A stretch of DNA of 64,000 nt from contig JAZRXD010000021.1 of NCBI GenBank assembly GCA_045600045.1, forward strand, positions 1 through 64,000. Direction: 5' to 3'. The notes beneath the pieces are model-generated. The model ran no database searches. It was given only the letters and a program-made list of their open reading frames with translations, and was not told the origin of the DNA. Below are positions 38,289 through 46,652 of this stretch, piece after piece; the first letter of the stretch is position 1; every line of letters begins with the position of its first letter. The DNA is from UBA1715 sp045600045 (lineage in GTDB: Bacteria > Bacteroidota > Bacteroidia > Bacteroidales > UBA1715). Position numbers and translations under genes: made by a program.

Positions 38289-39826
38289 GAAAGGTAATCG
38301 CGTTGTTGTCTGTTTTGCTTTTGTGCTTCTATGTTGATGCACAAAATCCGTCGGCAGCACTCGAAACTCCTATTGATAGCACAGAAATCGAAGATGTTGT
38401 TATCAAAAATTACAATACCCAACTTGATAGTTTGGTGAATTTGTGGTATGTGCAAAAGGCTGGTGCACTGCAATATAACGATAAAACAAAACATCATCAC
38501 GATAGCACGTATGTGCCTCAATTTTCGGATAAGGAATACAAAAAACGCATAGAACAGATGAGTTCTGTGGTAACGTTGACCTACAATGCTAAAGTTCAGA
38601 CGTACATCAATGTTTATGCGAATAAACGCAGAAATTCCGTGTCAACTATGTTGGGTTTGTCTGAGTATTATTTCCCGATTTTCGAAGATATTTTTGAACA
38701 ATACGGAGTTCCTTTGGAATTGAAGTATTTGGCAATCATAGAATCTGCATTGAATCCCAAAGCAAAATCTCCTGCTGGCGCTCGTGGTCTTTGGCAATTT
38801 ATGCCATCAACGGGAAAGGGATACGGATTAAAAATAAATTCTTATTTGGATGAACGATGCGATCCAGTAAAATCAACACATGCGGCAGCACAGTATTTGA
38901 ACAATTTGTATTCCATTTTCAACGACTGGGTTTTGGCTATTGCAGCATACAACTGTGGTCCTGGAAATATAAAAAAAGCTATTGCTCGTTCTGGTGGTAA
39001 AACGGATTATTGGGAGATTTATCCTTTTTTGCCGAAAGAAACAAGAAGCTATGTTCCTGCGTTTATTGCTGCTTATTACGTCTTTGAACATCACGAATTA
39101 CACAACTTGTATCCTCGTAAGGTGAAAATTCCACAATTAGATACTGTTGTTATTTCTAAAAAACTTCATTTTAAACAAATAGCAGAAGTACTTGAAGTTC
39201 CGCTTAAAGAAATTGAGGACGTAAATCCTCAGTATAAGGCAGATATAGTTCCTTATAGCGAGGAGGGCAGTCCGTTGTATTTGCCGGTGGATTTTGTTTC
39301 TCCATTTATTCGTTTGCAAGATTCAATTTACGCTTATAAGGATTCTCTATATCTCAACTTGCAACCAGAAAAAGTTGTTGCATCAACGCCGTATTCAAAG
39401 GTTGACAATTCTTCTTCTACGGCTGGCAAGTCTAAGGTCTATTACACTGTGAAAAAAGGGGATACGTATTCTCATATTGCGTCGAAATACGGCGTGTCTG
39501 TAAATGCTTTGAAAACATGGAATCATAAAACAAGTAACATGTTGCATATTGGCGACAAATTAGTCGTATATGTCGCTAAATCGGGTGGGGGAAACTATGC
39601 CCAAACATCAACGCCTAAATCTACTGTTGCTTTGTCAAATACAACGGCAAAAAAGACAACAAATGTTTCTTCAGGAACAAATAAATCATCGTTTCATACT
39701 GTGAAAACGGGTGATACCTTATGGGGGATTTCGCAGGCCTATGGAACAACGGTGGAAAGTCTCAAGAGTTTGAATGGTTTGACATCTTCGAAACTTTCGC
39801 CTGGAATGAGTCTTAGAGTGCAGTAA
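38285..39826 (+). CDS. mltD: Membrane-bound lytic transglycosylase D-like, with two LysM domains
   Basis: 513 residues with a signal peptide (MRKVIALLSVLLLCFYVDAQ). The SLT lysozyme-like domain has catalytic Glu in IIESALNPKAKSP and the typical GLWQFMPSTGKGYGL and IAAYNCGPGNIKKAI. Two LysM peptidoglycan-binding domains follow (YYTVKKGDTYSHIASKYGV near 396 and FHTVKTGDTLWGISQAYGT near 468). It cleaves the glycan strand of peptidoglycan in the periplasm. It overlaps the ABC gene by 4 bases, and asnB begins 2 bases after its stop. Confidence 0.94.
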   Translation: MRKVIALLSVLLLCFYVDAQNPSAALETPIDSTEIEDVVIKNYNTQLDSLVNLWYVQKAGALQYNDKTKHHHDSTYVPQFSDKEYKKRIEQMSSVVTLTYNAKVQTYINVYANKRRNSVSTMLGLSEYYFPIFEDIFEQYGVPLELKYLAIIESALNPKAKSPAGARGLWQFMPSTGKGYGLKINSYLDERCDPVKSTHAAAQYLNNLYSIFNDWVLAIAAYNCGPGNIKKAIARSGGKTDYWEIYPFLPKETRSYVPAFIAAYYVFEHHELHNLYPRKVKIPQLDTVVISKKLHFKQIAEVLEVPLKEIEDVNPQYKADIVPYSEEGSPLYLPVDFVSPFIRLQDSIYAYKDSLYLNLQPEKVVASTPYSKVDNSSSTAGKSKVYYTVKKGDTYSHIASKYGVSVNALKTWNHKTSNMLHIGDKLVVYVAKSGGGNYAQTSTPKSTVALSNTTAKKTTNVSSGTNKSSFHTVKTGDTLWGISQAYGTTVESLKSLNGLTSSKLSPGMSLRVQ

Positions 39827-39828
39827 TT

Positions 39829-41679
39829 ATGTGCGGAATAGCTGGTTATTTTTCTTATTCTAATGTGTTTGATTCCAGTGAATTAAATAGTGTTGGAGAA
39901 AGTATTGCTTTACGTGGTCCGGAATGTCAGGGGGTGTTTTCTGATGACGTTTGTGGCCTAGTTCATCGTCGTTTAAAAATCATTGATTTATCCGATGAAT
40001 CGAATCAGCCAATGGCTTCCGAAAATGGCCGTTTTCAAATTGTTTATAATGGCGAGGTTTATAATTACGACGAAATCCGTCGTGAACAACAAATCCAAGT
40101 AACGACAACTTCCGATACGGAAATTGTTTTAAAAACATTGTTGGCAAATGGCGTGGAAGCTGTGGAGTCTTTCAATGGTATGTTTGCCATTGCGTTGTAT
40201 GACACTCTCGAAAAAAAGCTTTTTCTCGTTCGTGATAGAATGGGCGTGAAGCCATTGTATTATTATTGGGATGGAGCTAATTTTGCGTTTGCTTCGGAGA
40301 TTAAAGCCTTACTTCAATTTGATTTTATAAACAAAAATAAATCAATTGATTATTTGGCATTAAATCAATTTTTACATTTAGGTTATACAGGAGCGGAAAA
40401 TACTATCTATAAAAATATTTTCAAATGTCCTGCTGGTTCCTATATGGAAGTTTCTAAAAATAATGTTTCGATTCTGTCATATTGGAAAACGTACGATTGT
40501 ATACAAAAAGAAACTGTTAATGATTATTATTCGGCAAAGGAGATTTTGCGAGATTTGGTAGAACAGGCTGTTCGTTATCGCTTGAAAAGTGATGTGCCTT
40601 ATGGAACTTTTTTGAGCGGAGGAATAGATTCTTCGCTTATTACAGCAGTTGCTCAACGAAATTTGAATTCTCGATTAAATACTTTTACGATAGCTTTTGC
40701 CGAAAACAAATACGATGAAAGTCAATATGCGAAACAAGTAGCTGACTATTTGGGCACTGAACATACGGAAATGGTTGTGACTCAGAAAGAAGCGTCAGAA
40801 TTGATTCCAACTATTCTTGATACGTTCGATGAACCTTTTGCTGATTCGTCTGCGATTCCGACAATGTTGGTTTCGAGGTTAGCAAAAACAAAGGCTACGA
40901 TGATTTTGTCTGGAGATGGTGGCGATGAATTATTTATGGGATATGGTGCATATAATTGGGCTTCAAGACTTTCCGACTCTTATTTGAATTTTTTCAGGAA
41001 GCCTGTTTTTGTCGCATCTCAGCTAGGATCTTCAAGAATGAAACGTGCCGGTCACGTGTTGAATTATCCTTCGGAGACTCAAAAACCTTCACATATATTT
41101 TCGCAAGAACAATGTTTGTTTTCTCGAAATGAAATCCATCGTGTGTTAAACGAAGATTTTTATTCTGCATTTGATTTACAAAACGAAATTGCCTGTGTGG
41201 AAAGACAATTGTCTGCTTCGGAAAATCAAGCGCTGTTTGATATGAATTATTATTTGCGTGAAGATTTGTTGCCGAAAGTCGATCGTTCATCTATGAAATA
41301 TTCACTTGAGGTTCGAGTACCGCTGTTGGATTATAATATTGTTGAGTTTGCGTTGAACTTAAATGAAAATCTTAAAATCCATAATGGCACGCAGAAATAT
41401 TTGTTGAAACAAGTTTTGTATGACTATGTTCCTGCTCATTTATTTAATCGCCCCAAATGGGGTTTCTCTATTCCTTTGTGTGATTGGCTTAAAAATGATT
41501 TACATTACCTTATAGAAGATTATCTAAATGAAAACTTGATATGTCAAGTAGGTTTATTTAATCCTAAAGAAATCCATTCGTTAGTAAGAAAATTCGAAAG
41601 CGGACGAAATGATTATTTGTATAATAGAATATGGCAATTTATTCTTGTACAAAAATTTATGCTGGAAAAATTCAAGTAA
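39829..41679 (+). CDS. asnB: Asparagine synthetase (glutamine-hydrolysing)
   Basis: 616 residues. The glutaminase domain starts with the essential Cys2 (MCGIAGYF) and has LRGPECQGVF and HRRLKIIDLSDESNQPM. The synthetase domain has the ATP-pyrophosphatase loop SGGIDSSL. It makes asparagine from aspartate, ATP and glutamine; some relatives act in surface-glycan or antibiotic clusters, and the REDLLPKVDRSSMKYSLEVR segment is common to both types. It is 2 bases from the lytic transglycosylase gene and in the same transcription unit. Confidence 0.92.
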   Translation: MCGIAGYFSYSNVFDSSELNSVGESIALRGPECQGVFSDDVCGLVHRRLKIIDLSDESNQPMASENGRFQIVYNGEVYNYDEIRREQQIQVTTTSDTEIVLKTLLANGVEAVESFNGMFAIALYDTLEKKLFLVRDRMGVKPLYYYWDGANFAFASEIKALLQFDFINKNKSIDYLALNQFLHLGYTGAENTIYKNIFKCPAGSYMEVSKNNVSILSYWKTYDCIQKETVNDYYSAKEILRDLVEQAVRYRLKSDVPYGTFLSGGIDSSLITAVAQRNLNSRLNTFTIAFAENKYDESQYAKQVADYLGTEHTEMVVTQKEASELIPTILDTFDEPFADSSAIPTMLVSRLAKTKATMILSGDGGDELFMGYGAYNWASRLSDSYLNFFRKPVFVASQLGSSRMKRAGHVLNYPSETQKPSHIFSQEQCLFSRNEIHRVLNEDFYSAFDLQNEIACVERQLSASENQALFDMNYYLREDLLPKVDRSSMKYSLEVRVPLLDYNIVEFALNLNENLKIHNGTQKYLLKQVLYDYVPAHLFNRPKWGFSIPLCDWLKNDLHYLIEDYLNENLICQVGLFNPKEIHSLVRKFESGRNDYLYNRIWQFILVQKFMLEKFK

Positions 41680-41745
41680 AACTTGAGTTGATTTTTGCAC
41701 TTGCATAAAATCTAATTTTTTCACGTGTACATTCCTGTAAATTTT

Positions 41746-41753
41746 TATTTTTG
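41746..41753 (+). promoter_or_regulatory. Promoter -7 box of glnS
   Basis: TATTTTTG followed by C matches the -7 element and lies 16 bases before the first glnS ATG. Confidence 0.5.
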
Positions 41754-41775
41754 CATTTCGTAAGACTTAATGTAT

Positions 41776-43461
41776 ATGGCAGACAATACAAATTTAGAAG
41801 AAGAAAAAAAATCTCTTAACTTCTTAGAAGAAATCATTGAGAATGATTTAGCAAGTGGCAAACATAAATCAATTTTAACACGTTTCCCACCAGAACCAAA
41901 CGGTTACTTGCATATTGGTCACGCAAAGTCTATTTGCTTGAACTTTGGCTTGGCAAAAAAATATGGAGGAAAAACAAACCTTCGTTTTGACGATACAAAT
42001 CCAGTAAAAGAAGATACGGAATATGTTGATTCTATTATGGAAGATGTTCGTTGGTTAGGATTTGAGTGGGCAAGTGTTCACTATGCTTCGGACTATTTCG
42101 ATCAACTTTACGAATGGGCTGTTGTTTTGATAAAGAAAGGTTTGGCATACGTTGACGACCAATCTTTGGAAGAAATCAGAAAAAATCGTGGAACGGTTCA
42201 AACTCCTGGAACGCCAAGTCCGTGGAGAGATAGAAGCGTAGAAGAAAATTTGGATTTGTTCGAAAGAATGAAAGCGGGCGAATTCCCTGATGGCTCAAAA
42301 GTTCTTCGTGCAAAGATTGACATGGCTCACCAAAATATGCAATTCCGCGATCCGATTATGTATCGTATTTTGCATGCTCATCACCATAGAACTGGCGACA
42401 AATGGAATATTTATCCTATGTATGACTTTGCTCATGGTGAAAGTGATTCAATAGAAAATATCACTCACTCAATTTGTACTTTGGAATTCGATATTCACCG
42501 TCCGTTGTACGATTGGTTTATTCAACAATTAGGAATTTTCCCATCACACCAATACGAATTTGCTCGTTTGAACATCAACTACACAGTGATGAGCAAACGT
42601 AAGCTTTTGCAATTGGTAAAAGAAAATTACGTAAGTGGTTGGGACGATCCACGAATGCCGACAATTTGCGGATTCCGTCGTCGTGGTTACACGCCAGAAG
42701 CAATTAGAAATTTCTGTGAAAAAATTGGTGTTGCAAAACGTGACAATGTGATTGATTATTCTGTTTTGGAATTCTGTCTTCGCGAGCATTTGAACAAAGT
42801 TGCTCCACGTATGATGGCTGTTCTTCATCCTGTGAAAGTTGTGATTACAAACTATCCAGAAGGACAAGTTGAATATTTGACAGCCGTGAATAATCCAGAA
42901 GACGAAACTGCTGGAACGCGCGAAATTCCATTCTCTCGCGAGATTTACATTGAGCAAGATGACTTTATGGAAAATCCACCAAAGAAATATTTCCGTCTTG
43001 CTCCAGGACAAGAAGTTCGTTTGCGTTATGCATATTTCATTACTTGTCAAGAAGTTATAAAAGACGCTGCGGGTAATATAACAGAAATTCATTGTACATA
43101 CGATCCTGCTTCGAAAGGTGGAAATTCTCCTGACGGACGTAAAGTGAAAGGTACAATTCACTGGGTTTCGGCAGAACACGCAATTGATGCAGAAGTTCGT
43201 TTATTCGACAGATTGTTTGCCGTTGAAGCTCCAGAAGAATGCGAAGAAGGCAAGACATTCCTTGACAATTTGAATCCAAATTCATTACAAGTTCTTCAAA
43301 ACTGTAAATTGGAACCATATTTGGCAAACAGCAAAGTGCTTGACAAAATGCAGTTCGAACGCCTTGGCTATTTCTGCGTAGATAAAGATTCTACTCCAGA
43401 ACATTTGGTATTCAACCGTGCTTGCACGTTGAAAGATAGCTGGGCAAAGATTAACGGATAA
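41776..43461 (+). CDS. glnS: Glutaminyl-tRNA synthetase
   Basis: 561 residues from ATG 41776 (MADNTNLEEEKKSLNF); ATG 41770 is also in frame and adds only two residues. A class I synthetase with the HIGH motif as HIGHAKS and the KMSKS-like MSKRKL. The core also has PPEPNGYLHIGH and FDIHRPLYDWF. It charges tRNA-Gln, so the cell uses a direct route rather than transamidation for this amino acid. The following terminator shows it is the last gene of its unit. Confidence 0.97.
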   Translation: MADNTNLEEEKKSLNFLEEIIENDLASGKHKSILTRFPPEPNGYLHIGHAKSICLNFGLAKKYGGKTNLRFDDTNPVKEDTEYVDSIMEDVRWLGFEWASVHYASDYFDQLYEWAVVLIKKGLAYVDDQSLEEIRKNRGTVQTPGTPSPWRDRSVEENLDLFERMKAGEFPDGSKVLRAKIDMAHQNMQFRDPIMYRILHAHHHRTGDKWNIYPMYDFAHGESDSIENITHSICTLEFDIHRPLYDWFIQQLGIFPSHQYEFARLNINYTVMSKRKLLQLVKENYVSGWDDPRMPTICGFRRRGYTPEAIRNFCEKIGVAKRDNVIDYSVLEFCLREHLNKVAPRMMAVLHPVKVVITNYPEGQVEYLTAVNNPEDETAGTREIPFSREIYIEQDDFMENPPKKYFRLAPGQEVRLRYAYFITCQEVIKDAAGNITEIHCTYDPASKGGNSPDGRKVKGTIHWVSAEHAIDAEVRLFDRLFAVEAPEECEEGKTFLDNLNPNSLQVLQNCKLEPYLANSKVLDKMQFERLGYFCVDKDSTPEHLVFNRACTLKDSWAKING

Positions 43462-43480
43462 GGATTTAGCTTACATAAAT

Positions 43481-43520
43481 AAAACCCGATGTTGTTTTTC
43501 AGCATCGGGTTTTATTTTTT
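43481..43520 (+). terminator. Terminator of glnS
   Basis: AAAACCCGATG (43481-43491) pairs with CATCGGGTTTT (43503-43513), followed by a T-rich run. It starts 20 bases after the glnS stop. Confidence 0.9.
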
Positions 43521-43607
43521 GCTTAGTTTCGTTGTTTTTATCTATTCAAGTAAAAACCATCAGAAAAAATTATCTTGAATGAAGAATATATATAATCATT
43601 TATTTTG

Positions 43608-43628
43608 CATTATGCAATTTGCATAATG
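43608..43628. promoter_or_regulatory. 21-nt perfect palindrome at island edge
   Basis: CATTATGCAA, T, TTGCATAATG forms a perfect odd-centred palindrome in the 259-bp gap between glnS and the convergent deiminase gene. No T-run follows. It marks the change from core genes to the accessory stretch. An operator for an unseen plus-strand transcript, or an attachment-like site, are both possible. Apart from the glnS terminator, the rest of the gap shows nothing I can support. Confidence 0.45.
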
Positions 43629-43720
43629 TGATTTACATAATAAAAGATTTGGACGTTCTTTGCAGATATGAGACAAAGTAGAATGTATTTCTTTACAATA
43701 ACACTTTTACAATCATTAAT

Positions 43721-44986
43721 TTATTTGTTATTTACCACCCAAGTTGTGCAATTAAGGAGGCCGCCTTCCTGAGCTACATCGTTGTAATTTATAGTTTCAA
43801 TAACTTTGTCAGGGAAGGCATTTTTAATAATATCAATAGCCAGCTTGTCTTCATCTCTTCCGAATACAGGAATAACTATTAAATTATTGACTTCCAAATA
43901 ATTCACATATATTCCAATTGCACTTTCAGGATGTTTGTTGTCGTTGTGTTTAAAGAATGGTACATCAATGTATTTCAAACTATATTGTGTAATTACCTTT
44001 TGCATGCCCTCACGCCAATACTTGTATTCAGTTGCTAAATTGTTTCCAAGAATGGTATTCCTGTCCACGAATCTCACCATTCCATCTGCATGTCCTGTGT
44101 AATCGTTATTTTGTGCAGGAATTATAATTATCTCACACTCCAACAATTTCGATAATTCACTAATAAGAACTTCCTTTTCATAATCAGGATTTTCAGAAAA
44201 AATTCTATCTGATAATATCGCCCGTCCATCACAAATAAGGACATTTCCTCCATCAATATTTATATCCGAAAAATAAGCTTCAATATTATTAAGTTTGCAA
44301 ACTTCCCGCACATCGGAACGCGAATCTTCCCATTCTTTTTTGCCTTTCAAGTAGCTTGGGTTGTATGTAAACTGAATGAACTTGCCCGATTCAGTTTGAA
44401 TTGGCATATAGTCACGACACCAAATATCCTTCGTACCTTTCAACAGACGATATTCCACATCGTGTTTTCTAAGTATGGAAGTCAACCGATTGAAGCAATC
44501 TGGGAAACGCTCTTGAAGTAGTTCCGACAAATATATAACACTTTTGACCTTTGTCAGTGCTGAAATAGATTCAACTTTCTCAACGACATCGGCAGTTAGC
44601 TCTTCTCTTTTCTGTTGTGAATTTTTCATTTCCCAATATTTCTTTCTGATTGACGGATAATTACCTTTCATAAACATTTCACACAGATCCTTGGAGGGTT
44701 CCCAGTCATTTTGCAGACATAAATCCAAAAAGACTGCCTCCTTACCTCTGTCGTTTAGTACAAAGTTTTGAATGTACCCATTTTTGATTCTTCTTCCTAA
44801 CGGCAATAATCGCTTGTCTATTTCCCGAAGAATTTTTTGGTGTTCTTTTTTCGTCAGATTTTTATCAACGAGTTCGTTCATCAACTCTGTCAGTGGTTGT
44901 TTTTTCAACCATTTATAAATTGATCTACCTGCTCCTACAATAGCGATAACACCACTGATAATTCCGATTATAGATTCTATATTCAT
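43721..44986 (-). CDS. Membrane-anchored agmatine/peptidylarginine deiminase-family protein
   Basis: 421 residues. The C-terminal domain (about 150-421) is of the PAD_porph/agmatine deiminase family: WCRDYMP (189-195), IDGGNVLICDG (244-254), GHADGMVRF (298-306) and the ending QEGGLLNCTTW with nucleophile Cys413. So the guanidine-binding Asp192, His299 and Cys413 positions are kept. Unusually it has an N-terminal membrane segment (about 6-20, IIGIISGVIAIVGAG) and about 130 residues of helical extension not found in the standard enzyme of about 350-370 residues. It could deiminate arginine or agmatine groups near the membrane; its true substrate is unknown. A lipoprotein gene lies 22 bases upstream on the same strand. 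Confidence 0.88.
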   Translation of the reverse strand: MNIESIIGIISGVIAIVGAGRSIYKWLKKQPLTELMNELVDKNLTKKEHQKILREIDKRLLPLGRRIKNGYIQNFVLNDRGKEAVFLDLCLQNDWEPSKDLCEMFMKGNYPSIRKKYWEMKNSQQKREELTADVVEKVESISALTKVKSVIYLSELLQERFPDCFNRLTSILRKHDVEYRLLKGTKDIWCRDYMPIQTESGKFIQFTYNPSYLKGKKEWEDSRSDVREVCKLNNIEAYFSDINIDGGNVLICDGRAILSDRIFSENPDYEKEVLISELSKLLECEIIIIPAQNNDYTGHADGMVRFVDRNTILGNNLATEYKYWREGMQKVITQYSLKYIDVPFFKHNDNKHPESAIGIYVNYLEVNNLIVIPVFGRDEDKLAIDIIKNAFPDKVIETINYNDVAQEGGLLNCTTWVVNNK

Positions 44987-45008
44987 AAGTTACAATATTT
45001 AAATATGA

Positions 45009-45383
45009 TTATTCCTTTTTGAAAGTTCCTGAAATCCAGCCTTCTCCTTCCAGAGTATGACTATCTATAATTTCCATTGATAAAGTTCCCAATTCTCCAC
45101 CAACAGCTATATAAACATAATTCCCGTCAATTTTATATTCCCCACTCATTGGAAAACAACCAAAATAGGCAAAACGACAATTCCTTTCACCAAAATAGAT
45201 TGTGTCAACCAATCCCTTTTGAAAAACATTCCAAACAGTGCCACGATCATTTTCTCTTACCTTTGTATAACACCCTGTAATGCTTGGTTTTGTTGTGCAG
45301 GAAAATAGTAAAATCCCGATTGTACCTATTATTACGTTTCTCAACGTAATAATAAACTCATTTCTAATCTCGTTTGCTTTCAT
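45009..45383 (-). CDS. Small lipoprotein of unknown function
   Basis: 124 residues with a long basic N-terminus, hydrophobic segment (VIIGTIGILLFSC) and lipobox-like LFSC at about residues 26-29, so it is likely acylated at Cys29. The mature part has four further Cys (TGCYTKV, NCRFAYFGCFP), probably in disulphides, and a short beta-rich ending GEGWISGTFKKE. I do not recognise the family. It is upstream of and close to the deiminase gene (22 bases), so the two are likely co-transcribed. Confidence 0.7.
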   Translation of the reverse strand: MKANEIRNEFIITLRNVIIGTIGILLFSCTTKPSITGCYTKVRENDRGTVWNVFQKGLVDTIYFGERNCRFAYFGCFPMSGEYKIDGNYVYIAVGGELGTLSMEIIDSHTLEGEGWISGTFKKE

Positions 45384-45483
45384 TAATCCATACCCTTAAT
45401 CCGTGTCGAGCACAACTTTTAATATACCGTAACCTACCGACAAAAAAAAGCGTGAAACTTAACCGTCTCCCGCTCTATGAGGT

Positions 45484-45579
45484 GTTTGGCGTAACCTGAA
45501 TACACGAAATAAGTAAAGTCCACGCCATAGCATGAACATAATCACTTATTCCTTTCGTATTCTATTATAGTCGCCAAAC
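45484..45579. repeat. Long imperfect inverted repeat
   Basis: Arms 45484-45514 and 45544-45579 are complementary apart from a few indels: the outer GTTTGGCG pairs with CGCCAAAC, and inner GAATAC, CGAAA and AAGT each have matching partners. About 29 bases lie between. The full hairpin would have arms of roughly 31-36 nt. It lies in a 557-bp gap upstream of the lipoprotein gene. It may be a structured RNA or a small remnant element; nothing else in 45384-45768 can be supported. Confidence 0.6.
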
Positions 45580-45768
45580 TTTCACAGAGAAAGAAATAAA
45601 GCTTAATGCTTTTAATATGTCAAAACCGCATTTTGCAATTTCGCTACAAATGTGTAAAATTTTTTTAAGGAAAACAAATGGTAAATTTTATTGGTATTTG
45701 CAACTTTGTGAATGCTTATTGTTTTTTAATTTTTCAATAACTTATTGAATTACAATCTATTATTTAAC

Positions 45769-45797
45769 TAACAAGTTTGTTAGTAACAAACTTGTTA
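45769..45797. promoter_or_regulatory. 29-nt perfect palindrome
   Basis: TAACAAGTTTGTTA, a central G, then TAACAAACTTGTTA: a perfect 14-bp-arm palindrome. Its right half overlaps the ATPase remnant. It has no T-run, so it is not a normal terminator. It may be a regulator site or the trace of an excision or insertion. Confidence 0.55.
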
Positions 45798-45938
45798 CTA
45801 ATCAGAAAAGTAACTCGTTTAATACGAGCATTGGAATCAAAAGAAATTGTAGAAGTAACAGGTAAAAAAGTTGAATTGTCTGATCCCGTTTTTGGTCGTT
45901 GGGTTCAGAAGAATTTGAATTCATTCTTTAAAGAATAA
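45783..45938 (+). pseudogene. Remnant of an ATPase C-terminus
   Basis: A 51-codon open stretch ends in TAA at 45936-45938. Its ending, RALESKEIVEVTGKKVELSD followed by PVFGRWVQKNLNSFFKE, matches the typical winged-helix C-terminus of AAA-type ATP-binding proteins (COG1672-like), in which a recognition-helix region precedes DPxFxxW. No start codon or ATPase core lies upstream, and a stop interrupts the frame near 45766. It is read as the leftover 3' end of a lost ATPase gene. The similarity is from memory of the family pattern, not a search. Confidence 0.7.
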
Positions 45939-45940
45939 AA

Positions 45941-46150
45941 CTACATTAAATCCTTCACATCAACACCCAGCGCTTTACTAATTGTAAAAAGAGTTTTAAT
46001 TGTAATATTCACCCGACCAGATTCAATTCTGCTCATACTTGAGCGCTCCATGTCGCATAGATATGCAAGGTCTTGTACCGACAGATTCTTTTCTATTCGG
46101 AAAGCCTTTATTTTAGAGGCAATTACCTGAATCTCATCTTGATACTCCAT
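45941..46150 (-). CDS. Small XRE-family transcriptional regulator
   Basis: 69 residues from ATG 46150 (MEYQDEIQVI); an upstream in-frame TTG at 46177 lies inside the operator. One HTH_3 domain fills the protein: IKAFRIEKNLSVQDLAYLCD then ERSSMSRIESGRVNITIKTL. The gene faces two palindromes and a strong plus-strand promoter (46153-46221), so it most likely represses the divergent DUF4236 cassette and perhaps itself. It starts only 3 bases before the first palindrome and ends 2 bases from the ATPase remnant on the opposite strand. Confidence 0.9.
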   Translation of the reverse strand: MEYQDEIQVIASKIKAFRIEKNLSVQDLAYLCDMERSSMSRIESGRVNITIKTLFTISKALGVDVKDLM

Positions 46151-46152
46151 GT

Positions 46153-46221
46153 TTTGCGTAACATATTTGCTACGCAAAGAAATCTTTTTATATTTGCATA
46201 ATGCGTAACATATATGTTACG
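46153..46221. promoter_or_regulatory. Two operators overlapping a divergent promoter
   Basis: Operator 1 (46153-46178) has arms TTTGCGTA and TACGCAAA; operator 2 (46204-46221) is the perfect palindrome CGTAACATATATGTTACG. Both share the half GCGTAACATAT. Between them lies a plus-strand promoter: TTTG (46166-46169), 19-nt spacer, TATATTTG (46189-46196), an ideal Bacteroidota match. The -33 box is inside operator 1 and the expected start of transcription at the edge of operator 2, so binding would block initiation. This fits control by the adjacent XRE protein. Confidence 0.75.
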
Positions 46222-46350
46222 GAGAAAATTTGGAAACAAAAATTTTTTTGTTGTGTTCCAGATTTTTGCACAGTAACAATTTTGATTTGCACAGAACGGA
46301 GATGCCGATAGCCGATGTAAGTGGAGGCAAAAATTAAAATTTTATATTCT

Positions 46351-46419
46351 ATGTACACTTTAAATTTCCCAAATGGTAATGTTCAAACAAATAGTACTTA
46401 CCTTTTGTATACTGAATAG
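46351..46419 (+). CDS. Possible 22-residue small ORF
   Basis: ATG 46351 opens a 22-codon frame, MYTLNFPNGNVQTNSTYLLYTE, ending 5 bases before the next gene's ATG at 46425. It lies in the 5' part of the transcript from the operator-controlled promoter. It may be a leader or a degenerate start of a larger protein. Support is only position, start codon and spacing. Confidence 0.35.
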   Translation: MYTLNFPNGNVQTNSTYLLYTE

Positions 46420-46424
46420 CGGAT

Positions 46425-46622
46425 ATGGGAAACTTTAGGTTTTGGAAACGAATAAAATTATGTTCTGGAATCTTCCTAAACATAGGGAAAAAGAGCGGTT
46501 CCGTTTCTGTTGGACCTAAGGGGCTCAAATATACAATAGGTTTAGTCGGAAGACGATTCACTATCAGCATTCCTGGTACAGGATTGTATTATACAATATT
46601 TAAATCATGGCATAAAAAGTAA
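46425..46622 (+). CDS. DUF4236 domain protein
   Basis: 65 residues: MGNFRFWKRIKLCSGIFLNI then KKSGSVSVGPKGLKYTIGLV and GTGLYYT. This is the DUF4236 pattern (small, basic, repeated Gly-Ser-Val strands and PGTG), a domain of unknown function often found alone or fused near the N-terminus of membrane proteins. Here it is 30 bases from a multi-pass membrane protein gene and in the cassette driven by the XRE-operator promoter. The usual PG after the first helix is SG here. Confidence 0.8.
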   Translation: MGNFRFWKRIKLCSGIFLNIGKKSGSVSVGPKGLKYTIGLVGRRFTISIPGTGLYYTIFKSWHKK

Positions 46623-46652
46623 AAGTACATGTGTAATTGATAATCTTAAGTT

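Noticed and set aside
42544..43179. 211-codon frame antisense to glnS
   Set aside because: Shadow of a highly conserved gene, no independent support.
43669..43776. Short plus-strand frame MRQSRMYFFTITLLQSLIYL before and into the deiminase 3' end
   Set aside because: It overlaps the conserved end of the deiminase, and its hydrophobic sequence can arise from AT-rich DNA; no good promoter.
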